Assembly: GCA_014621425.1 (NCBI GenBank)
Contig: JAANBB010000021.1
Coordinates: forward strand, 202,266 to 266,265
DNA length: 64,000 bases
Direction: 5' to 3'
Source of the DNA: Cylindrodendrum hubeiense
Taxonomy: Eukaryota > Ascomycota > Sordariomycetes > Hypocreales > Nectriaceae
The notes beneath the pieces are model-generated. The model saw only the letters and a program-made list of their open reading frames with translations, did not search any database and had not been told where the DNA came from. Each line of letters starts with the position of its first letter. Within the stretch, counting starts at the first letter, position 1. Below are positions 34,548 through 46,496 of the stretch, piece after piece. The position numbers and the translations under genes are program-made.

Positions 34548-35539
34548 ATGACTTCTCCTCCTGCTCTGCAACGCCTGGCCGGCAAAATCGCCATTGTGAC
34601 TGGGTCTTCTTCCGGCCTCGGAAGAGCCATTTCCTTGGCCTACTCTCGTGAGGGAGCGAGCCTCGTATGCGTCGACTTGAAGCCGGAGGCTCGCGCCGAG
34701 GTGGCATCTGAGTGCGAAATCAATACCGATGAACTTGTCCGGCAAAATGGTGGCCGTGCCATATTCATCCAGGCGGATTTGAGCAAATCAGACGCTGTGG
34801 AGGCCATGGTGAAGCAGGCTGTTGCTGAGTACGGTCGTATTGACATGTAAGTCGGCGAGGCCCCAATGTCACCTTTTTACATTCAACTGACGTATGCAAG
34901 CCTTGTGAACAATGCCGGAATTTCCATCGAGGCAAGACATGCACCTCTCAGAATCCACGAGACGCCAGATGAGACATGGGACGTCACCATGGCCGTCAAC
35001 GCAAGATCCATCTTCTTGACCTCCAAGCATACCCTCCAACAGATGATACGTCAGGATGCTTTCCCTTCCGGCGACCGGGGGTGGATTATTAACATGTCGT
35101 CCATTTTTGGACTGGTGGGCGGTTACAACAACTGTAAGTAGCGGTACGTGAGCTTGCTCGGTGGTTTATCAGCTAACAATTCAGGCTCGTATGCTGCAGC
35201 CAAAGCCGCGGTATCCAATCTCACTCGGCAAGTCGCTTTGGACTATGCCCCAGAAGGCATCCATTGCAATGCAATTTGTCCAGGCTGTATGTTGCGAATG
35301 ATATCCACGAAGAGATTTATTCGTCCACTGACACTTCGACTTTAGATACGCAAACAGCCATTTTTAGGAACACGGTAGACTTCCTGGACGATGCCGAAGG
35401 TATTCGCGCGCGACACCCTCTTCACGGTGTTGGCGTTCCAGAGGATATCGTCGGCGCTGCCATCTTCCTTGCGAGTGCAGAGGCCAGGTGGATCACAGGC
35501 GTTTCTCTTCCCGTCGACGGAGGATACACGGCTCAGTAA
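34548..35539 (+). CDS. Short-chain dehydrogenase/reductase
   Basis: Four exons: 34548-34846, 34901-35133, 35185-35286, 35346-35539; 275 aa. It has the classical SDR layout: the TGSSSGLG coenzyme turn at about residue 18, LVNNAG at 101-106, the catalytic Ser in INMSSIFG, and Y180-x3-K184 in [12 protein letters not shown]. The end ([16 protein letters not shown]) is also typical. It is an NAD(P)(H)-dependent oxidoreductase of a small alcohol or ketone. All three introns interrupt conserved motifs, so the gene is spliced. It is convergent with the MYND gene across about 50 bp. Confidence 0.93.
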
Positions 35540-35589
35540 ATTTGCGACTTATACGCATAGGCAATTGGCCAAAAGTGACGATTTACCAC

Positions 35590-36621
35590 TTAGCTTAGAG
35601 TCCTAATTACATCGATAGCCCCGGGTGTCTCAGCCCACGCAGCATAATTATAGGCAAGTATTAATTTAGCCTCTTCCATTGATCCAGGCGTGCTGCTGAC
35701 AGGTCTTGTCAGAGCAGCAGTAGGTGCATCCTCCAGAAACAACGGCCAGAAGTGACGATTGCTCTTGGCGATGGACTTGAAAAGGTCTCTTAATTGTTTC
35801 TTGATTGTTTTTATAAGACTCGCTGTCTCATCGATACTGCCATGAAGAACTTTGGGGCGTGACTCGATGACGCTGCCCACGAGTTGAAGGCGAATAAGGT
35901 CAATGATTTCTGGTGGGAAGACTCCAGTGAAGGCTCTGATAGCGTTCTGAATAGCCTGCAAATCAAACAGGATTCGCAATTTGACCAACGTCACAGCTAC
36001 AGCGTACCTAAAGTCAATCCACTTCTCATCATTCGCCCATAGTCCGTTGGGTGACTCAAATACGTCGGCATCCTTCACATGGAGAGACGACAGGCCCGTA
36101 TTATGATAGGCATATTCGAGCTTTTTGGTGATGATCGCATGCATCTTTGAAAAGTCATAGGCCTCCTGATCCCTGTGCAGGCGGATATATAATGCGGGAA
36201 TCGGATACTCGAGATCCATGCCGTCCCGGCTATAAAACCGCTTCATATCCAAAAGGTGGTCCAGGGAAGTTTTAACGGCATCAACAGGGCCGCCGACAGT
36301 CCTGAAGTGATGAAGAAGAGTGTCACTCAGATACAAGCGTGTGCGTATGTATGAATCCGCCTCGTCGTCGTCAATGACGTTGTCAGGGATTGGAGTATAG
36401 TCTGGCGGCAGGGCGTCTAGCTCCTGCTTCTCGCGTTCCATTTTACTACGCAACTTTTGGACCAACTGGCACCATTTTTTATGGCTGGGTCGATGAGATG
36501 CCTGGTGGTCTCGTCCGCAGTAGTAGACGACCTGGCAGCCTGAACAACGCAGAATATTGTCTTTCTGGCGGCAGACTGGACAAGCCCTTGGCTCCAGGCT
36601 TGGATGATCGAGGGAAGCCAT
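35590..36621 (-). CDS. MYND-type zinc finger protein
   Basis: Single exon, 343 aa from the ATG at 36621; upstream open codons start with TTG only. The N-terminus carries the finger C14-x2-C17-x8-C26-x2-C29-x5-C35, then H and C ligands in HQASHRPSHKKWC. The position normally held by a Cys after C35 appears to be a His (GRDH), a variation of the finger. The remaining ~290 residues have no domain I recognise. MYND fingers usually mediate protein contacts. Function unknown. Confidence 0.8.
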   Translation of the reverse strand: MASLDHPSLEPRACPVCRQKDNILRCSGCQVVYYCGRDHQASHRPSHKKWCQLVQKLRSKMEREKQELDALPPDYTPIPDNVIDDDEADSYIRTRLYLSDTLLHHFRTVGGPVDAVKTSLDHLLDMKRFYSRDGMDLEYPIPALYIRLHRDQEAYDFSKMHAIITKKLEYAYHNTGLSSLHVKDADVFESPNGLWANDEKWIDFRYAVAVTLVKLRILFDLQAIQNAIRAFTGVFPPEIIDLIRLQLVGSVIESRPKVLHGSIDETASLIKTIKKQLRDLFKSIAKSNRHFWPLFLEDAPTAALTRPVSSTPGSMEEAKLILAYNYAAWAETPGAIDVIRTLS

Positions 36622-37486
36622 GTGGGATGAAGGGGTTGAGACCTTTGCGGGATGCAACTGTTCCGCGAGGAGTGTGTACAATGAAGAGGACAAAAGGTAA
36701 AGTCGTACTGGATCAAGTTTGTTATCGAGGCAAGTGTTTTATGTTGCGGGGGATCACCGCTAATTCCTTAACTCCCGGACATCGATGATGCACGCCTACG
36801 TGCATTCACGACCTTCCAGAATTGCTTTTGTTTGATCTGTCTAATTCAATGCTTGGCATCTCCCTGGAAACCGGAGCAGTATGGCACTTGATTTGGGCAA
36901 CAAACCTGAAGCTTGCGACCCCGTGCTCTCACGAGCAGTGCAGGGTAGGTGATTCCACTATGAACAGGCCGTCGGATGCGGGTCGGGCCCACGACCAACG
37001 CTTTGGCTTTCAATGGCGGTGCAAGACAGGGTGAAGATCCAACTGAGTCACTGACCGGATGGCCCGAGCCCTATTTAAACAGCTGTTTCATCTGCTGACC
37101 GCCATTTCCTCCTTTTCCTGTTTGCTATTGCCAGTTGTCATCGGGATGCAGCTCGTCTCCAGCCTGTCCTTGACGGTTGCGGGACATCCGGGGGGGCGAA
37201 GCTTTAAACACCATCATCCGTGCCTATTTGCCAAGCATCTCGTCGGACCGACAACTCGACGAGATGCTGGCCTAGCTCCAACAAGCGTCTTTAGTGCAGT
37301 GAGGGGTACGGGGGTCCACTAATAAGTGAGCCGTGGAGCAGGCCTTCAGATTCTATTTAATATTGTTCAAGCTCATGCGCCCGAGGATCTTCTGGCATCA
37401 TTTCCTCAACTTCTTCTACTCTTTGATCACTGTCCGTTTGTTTACCTCTACAACAGAGGACACATAGTCGACGCCATTTAAACGAA
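36622..37486. other. Divergent intergenic region between MYND and GH32 genes
   Basis: About 0.86 kb with no supported gene; presumed promoters of both flanking genes. Confidence 0.5.
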
Positions 37487-39315
37487 ATGCCAGGCCTACT
37501 GTCGCGTGCCAAACGGCCTCTCCGACACACTCCCCCAGCCTACCATCTAAAAGCCCCACAGGGATGGATCAATGACCCATGCGCCCCAGGATACGATGCT
37601 GCGACCGGTACTTACCACCTATTTTACCAATGTGAGTCTCCTTCCTCGACATAACTCGAGATTATTTTGAGGTATGTAACTGAATCACTGATGCCTCGTC
37701 AGGGAATCCAGAATCGTGTGACTGGGGTAACATCGTATGGGGGCATTTCACCAGCCGAGACGGCGTTTTCTGGGAGCATAATGGCGCCGATGCGGTGCTC
37801 AAGCCCAGCCTTCCGTACGACCAGGAAGGCATTTTCACTGGTTGTTTTTATCCCACAGGCCTTCGTGGAGAACAAGGACAACTGAGCGTCCTTTACTCAT
37901 CCGTGACGAAGCTTCCCATCCACTGGACAAAACCGTACTCCCGCAATGCTGGATTGTCAGTGGCCGTGTCCAACGATGGAGGCCGAGAGTGGCACAAGAG
38001 CGAGCTCAATCCCATTTTACCCGCCGAGCCTGATGGCATCACTGTCACTGGCTTCCGCGACCCTTACTTGGCTGAGTGGCCTGCGCTGGACGAGATGAGG
38101 GGCGAAAAAAGCCTGTACGGCGTTATGTCTGGAGGAATTCTAGACCACGGGCCTACGGTTTTCCTCTACGCTGTGGCGCCGGGCGACTTAGCTACGTGGG
38201 TCCACCTGGGACAGTTGGTTAACCTTCCCGTTAGATTTCGACCGCCAGGGCGGTGGAGCGCAGATTTTGGTGTCAATTGGGAGTGTGTCAACTTCATGAC
38301 GCTCCGCAATGCGTCTGAAGAGACCCATTTCTTAGTCCTGGGTTCAGAAGGAGGATCCAAACTGGAGCTCACCGACGATGACCAAGATCCGCAAGACGTT
38401 CAATCGCTGTGGATGGCTGGCCCTCTGGAAATGTCGGCAGAAGGGCCTCAGATGAAACACGAATACAGCGGCGTATTTGACCACGGGTGTCTCTATGCGC
38501 CGAACTCATACGAGCACCCGGCGACTAAGAAAAGGGTCCTTTGGGGTTGGCTCAAGGAGGAAGAGCTAAGCTTGGCTCGACGCGAGTCCAAAGGTTGGAC
38601 CGGACACATATCACTTCCAAGGGAGATATTTTTGTTTACAGCCGAAAATGTGATTGGAACCTTGAAGACACCTTTGGCAGATATCCAGTCTGTCAAGGTG
38701 TCGGATAGCAATTCACCACGGAGCATAACAAAGCGCATAGAGACACTAGGTATTCGACCCTTACCTAATCTACAGGCACTCAGGCAAAACAAACCCGCTA
38801 TTTGGTCGCTTCTTGGGGGTAGAGGTGGTACCGGCACACTTACAGATAGTGCATCCCAAAGCTGGGAATTGGAGGCCGTCATCAACGTCCGACGTGACCA
38901 AGGGCGCGTGGGCTTCAATATCCGACACAACAACGACATGTCACGGCGAACAAGCATATTCTTTTCAGCCCAAGATGAGGAAATTGTGGTCGACAGGAGT
39001 CAATCGAATAGCGAAGCGGATGTTAATAAGGAAAAGGTCAGCGGGCCGTTCACGCTCTTCCGCTTCGACAGCGAGGGCTCAGAGGTTTTGGAGAAACTAC
39101 GCCTCCGAATATTTTGCGATGGCGATGTTCTTGAAGTTTTTGCCAACGACCGCTTTGCACTTTCAACGATGGTATATTCAGATTCACCACTATGCTCTGG
39201 CATAAGTTGGTTTGTGGATGGAAAAGGCTCGCCCTCGATGGAGATTGAGTCCCTCAAGCTATGGGATAATCTAGCCAAGGTGGCTGTGTTTCCTCCCCGA
39301 GAGCACCTAGCTTGA
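37487..39315 (+). CDS. GH32 glycosidase (invertase/fructanase family)
   Basis: Two exons, 37487-37631 and 37703-39315, 585 aa. Catalytic residues are in place: Asp30 in WINDPCAP (nucleophile), the RDP triad at 167-169 (GFRDPYL) and Glu242 in the WECVNF motif (acid/base). The usual Asn-Gly after the nucleophile (NDPNG) is Cys-Ala-Pro here. The C-terminal half forms the family's beta-sandwich. It has no signal peptide: the N-terminus is MPGLLSRAKRPLRHTPP, so it looks intracellular, while most fungal GH32 enzymes are secreted. Substrate would be sucrose or a fructan. It ends 9 bp inside the 3' end of the monooxygenase gene on the other strand. Confidence 0.92.
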
Positions 39316-41207
39316 TAGATTAGATCTCATCCACTCCTGGTTAATCCCCTTATAGTCATGTATAGTATAGCCTTGGAATATTTCCTTTGTCCACGTTCTC
39401 TTCCGTTTGTTTTGAACACCCAAATCCTTCAGGAGCATGTCGGCATACGGAATAGCGTCATACACAAACTCCGGATACCAAGATGAGAAGCCACAGGGAT
39501 AGCGCAGCTTTCCATAGCGACTTGTTAGAGCCGTGTTCTGGTACACTTGTCCTCTGTCAATATCGAGTTTGTTGTTTAGATATGCATAAGCCCAAAGGGC
39601 CTGAGTCTCGGCGATAATCATGTTGCTTGTACTATGAACCATCTTGATATAGACGATAGAGTGGTCATTGCGGGCTGTCAGCTCTGGCGATGCGATGCCC
39701 CGGTAGAGTCGGTACGGAGACACCTTCTGCTTGTAGGGAATGACCTGCTTTGGCTGTTTGGCAAGGTAAGGAAAGCGTGATAGAATCTCCTTCTCAGCTT
39801 CATTGTCGATGGTTTCCCAGAGTGATGCTTCTGTTCCTTCTAGAATGTTGCACGGGATACCCAATTCTCGTTCTATGCCAGCAGGCATATATTTGACGGT
39901 GGGGGCGAGATTCCAACCGGTAATGGCAACCAGTGCATCGGTATGGAATTTGCTTCCATCGCTCAAATGCACAGTGCCGTTCTCTGAGAGGGAGGAAATA
40001 TCTTTCTTGGTAATCTTGACCTGTCCTGATGTGAGGTAGTCGTGAATGTTGCCAGGGTAATTCAGAACGCCGACACGAGCGGACCAAAAAAGACTAAGAA
40101 ATGAGTCAATTCGCGATTTATTTCTTCAACAGGTCGCGGAACTTTCAAACTTACCTCTCATAGGGCTCAAGTAATGCAAGGGCTGGATCTTCTCTGTATC
40201 GGTTACCACGGATAGTATCTTGTCGGATCTTCTCCCAAAAGTGATGAACGATGAGTCTTCCAAGCCAGGTTCCATGAAGTAACGCTCGAATCCACCCGAA
40301 GCCATCGTAGTTCCCCCAGATACAGGGGCTAAACCAAGAGAAGAATCTCATGGTAGCGAGATGCTCAAGCATCACCCGGAAAGGGCCCATGTTGACCCAG
40401 GGAGGCGACATCCACACCGGGCCACCACCGGACTCACGGATAATCCAATCAACTTGCTTTCCATGGGATGCCATAAGTTGCACCGTGTCATAACCAGTCT
40501 TGGAGGCGCCAATAATTGTCACCGACTTGACTGAGGGGTCTTCGGCCACACGACGGCCTTCCTCTTTCAGTTGACCATGGTTAAGGATGGGTTTGCCGAA
40601 TATCTCTTTGCCAGGGATAGACACAGGATTGGGCGTCGATGCGAGCCCGCTGCTGACGATGAGTTTGTTACACTGGTACTCCATAGTTGTTGTGGGACCA
40701 TCAACTGTTCCAGGTACTTCGGCAGTGATTTTCCAGCCCTTGTCCATCTTGGTGATCTCGTGAACATGGGTTTGGAATTGGATTCGACGTTGAATATCGA
40801 AGTGGATAGCAAAATCCGTCAGATAGGTATGTAGGACAGAGCCAGGGATATGGGAGTCTGATTTGAGCCCGTATTTTTCATCCATGGGGAAGTCGGTGAA
40901 CTCGTATGTTCCCAAAAGGTTGTTGGTTTTGAGCCCGTCATAGCAGTTTTCATCTGCCCAAACACCGCCAATGGTTTTTCGCTACATTTAATCAGCTACA
41001 CATGTCACTAAAAGGTGTATTATTTGAATTATGGCGTACCTTTTCCAAGAGAAGGATGTCAGCGGTTGGCTCGACCTCAAGATAGGTCTTTGCGGCGGAG
41101 AGGCCACCAACTCCTGCATATGCTATTAGTCGATAACGTGAATGCGATGTAGGCCACATACCAGTTCCAATGATGATGACATCGAGAAATTGAGATTTAG
41201 AATCCAT
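39307..41207 (-). CDS. FAD/NADPH-binding flavin monooxygenase
   Basis: Four exons: 41162-41207, 41040-41113, 40155-40981, 39307-40093; 577 aa. The FAD site is VIIIGTGVGGLSAAKTY, split by intron 1 within the first Gly codons. Then LLEKRKTIGGVWA and, further on, a second Rossmann site VTIIGASKTGYDTVQL. The FMO/BVMO signature is degenerate (FGKPILNHGQL in place of FxGxxxHxxxW/Y). The middle region contains hydrophobic stretches around MRFFSWFSPCIW. Substrate is unknown. The gene is divergent from the C2H2 regulator (447 bp) and overlaps the GH32 gene by 9 bp at the 3' ends, so the two transcripts run into one another. Confidence 0.88.
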
Positions 41208-41654
41208 GATGTAGGCTATAGTAAGGCAATTGCGTTCAATTGGTGTCAGCTATGGTTCCCCAGATTTGTGTGCGCGGCGACAGGAGTATTATATGCTCTG
41301 GGCCGGGTCATATGAGGCCTAGTTGCGTCCATGATGAGATGAACCACTTTGATAAAGCAAGATGCCTTTGCATCCCATGATCTATCGCCCCATCCATGGT
41401 ACTTCCTCAGTCAAGACGGTACATAGGGTTATAGAGTGGTACGGCCAAGGTCGTAAAGTGGGACAATCGTAGGGTGGGGACACGAGTGGGGATAAAATCC
41501 GGTTCTGCAGGGAGGGCGTTATCCGATAAAGAATGTTGGAACTGCCGGCCATTGGCTCGGATTAGTCTTGGTTGAGTTTAGTGGGAGGGGTGACAGCCGA
41601 CGGCAATGTACCGGTAGCGATAACCTCACTCCTCACGCATGTCAAGCTGCAGTC
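41208..41654. other. Divergent promoter between monooxygenase and C2H2 regulator
   Basis: 447 bp without coding sequence. A TATTATATG word near 41286-41296 could be the monooxygenase TATA region. Confidence 0.4.
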
Positions 41655-44327
41655 ATGAGCGACAAGGATGAGACGGAGCAGAAGCAAACCGAGCATCGCA
41701 GTGTCGGACGTCATCGTTGCCTTAAGCCTGGCTGTGGCAAGTCGTTCAGCCGCCCGTCGCACCTCGAACGCCATGCCCTGAACCATTCAGATACACAATG
41801 GACGTGTGTCCGTTGCCAAGCGTCATTCAAACGGCTCGATCTCCTAGGTGGGCTCCAATGCTCAATTATCGCGGAATTGAGAACTAAGCATTGATTTAGA
41901 GAGGCACAAGGCCCGGCATTTGCACAAAGATCGACTTGCTGGAGGGCGTGGTAAGGGCGTGCTCCGTACGAAGAGGAGACGAGCCCTCGGCCAGCATTCT
42001 CGAAATTCAAATGTATCGACAACGGGAACTAGAGATACATCTTTGCCAGATGTGCCGTCACCGACAGCCGCAATACCATTTACCTCCAACACCCTAACAA
42101 TCGATGGAGCGTCCCATAGTCTACCGCCTGAAAAGGGCACCCTGGGCTATGAATCACGACAGTCCATGACTCACCTATCACCACTACCATTTGAAGAAGG
42201 ATTCAATCACTGGCACGAATTGGAAAACATATATCACGACCCGTCCTTTGACGCGGTGCATTTCAATGTGTCAACCCTGTCGGACCCGCTCGATGACCCG
42301 AATGTCCTAGCTCATACTCCCCATACGCTCGGTGTGCTAGAATGGCTCGAGGGAGAGGGCCCAACTCCTGAATTTGGGTCGGTAAGTGAGACGTCGGATG
42401 GTAACGGACCAAGTATCGACGCCCGGCGCTCAGTTAATGACGTCGGAGGCTCAGACGCCCCGTTGTCCTCTACTTTAGGCAAAGCAGCTTCATCGCCAGG
42501 TTTGGAAAACTTCAATAGCATTGGTCATATCCATGACCAAACGGACCACGATGAGCTTGACCCCGCGGATCAACTCAATAGCCTCTACATAACTGGCTCT
42601 CGGCTTACCCCTACAAAGCGGCAAGAGATCATCAGCTACATATCAGACATACGTCCCGTACATCCAAATGGAACCTTGGTGGATAAGGACAGTTCCGACC
42701 TTTCAATGGGTAAAATGCAGCATGATCTGGATCTATTCTTTAAACACTTCAATACCGAGTATCCCTTGATTCACCCGGCTACCTTTGACGCCAACACGGC
42801 TGGCCCCATGGCTCTCTTGGCAATGCTCATCATGGGCGCTACCTATGGATCGCGCGAGTCACATCAGCTATCAGTTTGCCTCTATGATGCCGTGATCCCA
42901 CACATACTAAGTGGCCTAATCAGTATCCCAATGCCGGATCTGGCAACCCTCCAGGCCTTCCTAGTCTTGGAGTGCTACGGCATGTACCGAGCTGGACCGT
43001 ACCAGCGAGAAAACGCGATTCTCATCCATACCCTACTATTTAATGTAAGCCCTAGAAAGAGCCTTGTTTTTTATTGCTTTTGGATCTAAATGTCATGACC
43101 GACAGGCTATCCGGAGATTATCGAGATACCATGTCAGAGCCAGGATTGCCCTCCCAGACTCATTGACGAACCACCAAGAAGATTGGGCGACATTTGCCTA
43201 TGCTGAGCAGTACAAAAGGTACAACATCCCGGGTTTAGGCGTTGACAATAATATCTCGTTGCTGACAATACACTAGATTAATCTTGTTTGTTTTCATGTG
43301 GGACACGCAAAATGTGTCTTGCTTCTCCTTTATGCCGAGCATGTCAACACAGTCCATCAGTGTTCATCTGCCCTGCCTCAACGAGCTTTGGGAGGCTACC
43401 AACGAAGAAAGTTGGAAACGATTGATTACTCAACACGAGGAGCAGCCCAAGTTCAATGATATTCTACACAGCCTCGTGGAAGGCAGCGACATCTTGCAAT
43501 CCGAAACTCTCAGCACACTACCGCTGACCTTCCTCCTCCACGGACTGATGTGCATGTGCAACGACATGGTGCATTTCAACAACAAGTCGATATATATCAA
43601 TGGTACCAAAGAGGAGGATAAACATTGGCCATTGTGGAGACTTCAGATGATGCATGCTTTGGATGTATGGAAAGCTCGATATGATGCATATTCGATTGAA
43701 ACAGTCCAGAACACACGGGATGGGCATGTACAGGCCGATTTCGAGAAGGAAACAGTCGCACTATTAGCTCTTTACCACACCGCCCACATCATTGTCAACA
43801 CCGATGTACGCAACTTGCAGATCGCAGCGGGAGCGAAGGCCGTGTTTGGTCATCTGGTGACCTCCGAAGATCGCGCTGAGAGCACCCGCCTAGTCGAGCA
43901 ATGGGTACAAAAAAGTCCCAAGTCGGCAGCTCACGCTGCCTGGCATGCAGCGCAGATGTTCCGGGAAGGCCTGCTCAAACTTCAATCCTGGGACGACACA
44001 GAAGCATTTCATTATCCTTGGTGCCTGTTCATTGGTACCCTGACTTGCTGGGCTTTTCAGCACTTCTCCAGCGATGGGGTCGTATGTAACCACGATTCAA
44101 CGCAGACCGTGGGGATAACTAGGAATTCTAAGGCTTCGATGACGAACACCATCTCCCAAATGGCGTCGCTGACCCTGATGAGTGATAGTAAGAGGCCAAC
44201 GGAATGCTGTACTCACGGCTTGGCAGTTGAGGTTGCTGGGTACCTCAAGACTATCCGCTGGACAGCTGCATACGAGGCAACAAAGGTTCTTGAGGGTTTG
44301 TCTGGGCTGGGTCGATCCGCTAGCTAG
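41655..44327 (+). CDS. C2H2 zinc finger, fungal-specific transcription factor
   Basis: Four exons: 41655-41847, 41900-43044, 43106-43218, 43277-44327; 833 aa. Finger 1 is C22-x4-C27-x12-H40-x3-H44 (GKSFSRPSHLERH). Finger 2 is C51-x2-C54-x12-H67-x3-H71, whose last helix is split by intron 1. The N-terminal ATG at 41655 is the first ATG; codons before it start with TTG. A Ser/Asp-rich linker follows, then a fungal trans-type domain from about residue 270 (HPATFDANTAGPMALLAMLIMGA, ECYGMYRAGPYQRENA). C2H2 plus this domain occurs in a known fungal regulator class. The monooxygenase gene shares its promoter region. Confidence 0.85.
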
Positions 44328-44889
44328 TTCTGCGGGACGTATTAAGAAAACACAGTCTGGTTACTGCCATTTCTGTAAATACAAGGCCCAGAGTGCTAAC
44401 CTTTGACCTCGAGCACCCTACATAAACTTGTTTGATTGGTTCAGGACAAGTGATTGGTACGGGGCAGAGTTCAGGCACAGTACATAGCACGATACGGCGT
44501 TTGTCAGTGTCGGGGGAAGATGGTGATGTTATCGAAAAAGTCATCATGGTGGCAGATGGATGGAGGAGTTGCCCAACGATGATGCTGCCGAAATCGAGGC
44601 GGAACGCGAGGAGTTGTTCGTCGTCTTCCCTTACTGGGCTCGATCCCGTTGTCCGGCTTCCATAGTTCATCGTGTATTATCACTGTAAGATATCGAGCGC
44701 CTGTGCACCGTCGACGTCAGCGTCGCTCGTCCTTACAATATGATTAGAGGATTGATCTCGATACGTCTTAGGCTCTAGTGCCTTTGCTTTTCTGGCCGTA
44801 GGAGTTCATTAGTTAGGTCGCGAGCAATACCATTTTAGCTGGTAGTAACTAGTAGATCCAAGAGCAAATGGAACTGTCAGATCGCTGGT
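44328..44889. other. Intergenic region after the C2H2 regulator
   Basis: About 0.56 kb; no supported gene on either strand. Confidence 0.5.
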
Positions 44890-46496
44890 CTAAGTGTAAG
44901 GAGTGCTAGACAGAGTCTGACTAGGATGGGTTGAGCTTTCACCAAGCGAGACAGGATATAAGGTTATACAGTTATTCACTGGATGGATACTTGAGTCTTC
45001 AGTAGATTTTTGAATGGTACCCTTACTTGTTTCCACATCTCCGCTAGCGGTTGCGCTTCGCTGGTTCCTGCCCACGGGTGGCCTTGACTTCCTTTTCTTG
45101 GATGGAGAACGAGGCTGCCCATTGTAGATGGCTGTATATCGCACATAGAACCCTTAATGTATTTATTAACTGTATCTAGCAATCAATTACTTGACCATTG
45201 CAAAGTAGTCGAATCCCAGTATTGAACATCTCCTGCGACGGCCGTTCCCAACTTAATACTTTGCCCCCTCTTGCCCATATATCCTGTTGCCTTTCATACC
45301 ACATCTGTTCAACGAAGGACGATGGGTTTCCTTCTATATCCACCGTATGGATAGTTTTATTTGGCGGATCAGGCCTATCAGGCCAATGAATAGCTTCCTG
45401 AGTCCTACCTAGTTGGATATCACCAAGGTCCATCATTTCCCTCCGCTCCCGCCATCCTCGCAATAACAGCTGATAATCCGCCACTGGATGATCCAGTTTT
45501 ACCTCTGTATGCTTTAACCACTCCAGTGGGAGGCTCTCAAGTGTCTGCTCTTCGTGGGGCACACTACGGTTACTATCATCTCGGGTAATGATCTCGTACA
45601 TGGTAAAGATGACTCCTTTAATATCATTCCGGCTCTTGCGATAGTTTCCATCCACATCAGATGAAGCGGGTTAATACTGGATGCAAAGTTGAAGTCGAAA
45701 ATCATGATAGCGTCTGTTGGCTCGTTGACTAGGAGGTTTCGCGGGGCAATGTCTTGATGTGTGATGCCATACTGGAGATTCAAGCCGTCCACTACTTGTA
45801 TAAGCTGCTGGAGCCACTTCAACTTGAATACGCGTGATGTATTCTGCTCCAGATTGCCGCCAGGTACATAGTCGTTGGTAAACCCAACTACACGGCCTTC
45901 GAGTTCGTCGATAACAACACGATCGAAAGAAACGATATTTGGGTGGCGGGGTAGACGCATCCATATATTCATTTCATTCCAGGACCTTGATGCATACTGC
46001 CATAGGAAGCAATACTTGAACACGACCTACCAAGAGAGTTATTAGCATTAGATGCTAAGTGGGAATTGGGACTCGGGCTTTAACATACCTTTTTGGCAGA
46101 TTTCGAGCAGGGAGGATATCCAACAAGGTCGACATCGGGGCCAAACCTCTCAAGTTCTTCAAGTTGGTCTCGTCGTATAGTCTGGATTCCTTTGGGTATA
46201 AAAGCATCAGGCATAAGTGGGTAATGTACGCAGTAGTTATAATCGTCTTCTGCATCGGTATACTTGGATATGATCTCCCCCATATCCGAAATATATATCC
46301 TGTATATACCGAGAGGGATCTCGCTGTTGTCGAGGCGGCTGAGGTGTTCAATAGGGACACTGTCGTCGTCCTGCTCCCCATCCATTGTCACTGAAATCAC
46401 CCGCCTCCGGTCCCAATCCGTTACATGCCAGGTACTTGGCCCACCGATAGGGAGATCTCCACTCAAAGCAAAATACTTCGAATCATCATCAATCAT
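44890..46496 (-). pseudogene. Protein-kinase-like gene with an internal frameshift
   Basis: Exon 1 46089-46496 (from the ATG, MIDDDSKYF), exon 2 45196-46026 and a likely exon 3 44890-45131 (IYNGQPRSPSKKRKSRPP). A kinase-like catalytic loop HQDIAPRNLLVN and a metal-site IFDFNFAS are visible (in the place of HRD and DFG), with RLPRHPNIVSFDRVV and YVPGGNLEQN in the N-lobe. Just after the DFG-like motif, around 45659-45675, the frame changes by one: the upstream frame reads SSINPLHL and the downstream one DVDGNYRKSRNDIKG. No intron of legal size fits, so this is a one-base loss (or two-base gain) or a sequence error. Fungal genomes carry many such solitary kinase-like genes. The substrate is unknown. 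Confidence 0.65.

Noticed and set aside
30384..44327. Secondary-metabolite cluster from two monooxygenases, SDR and regulator
   Set aside because: No polyketide synthase, NRPS, terpene synthase or DMATS gene is present.
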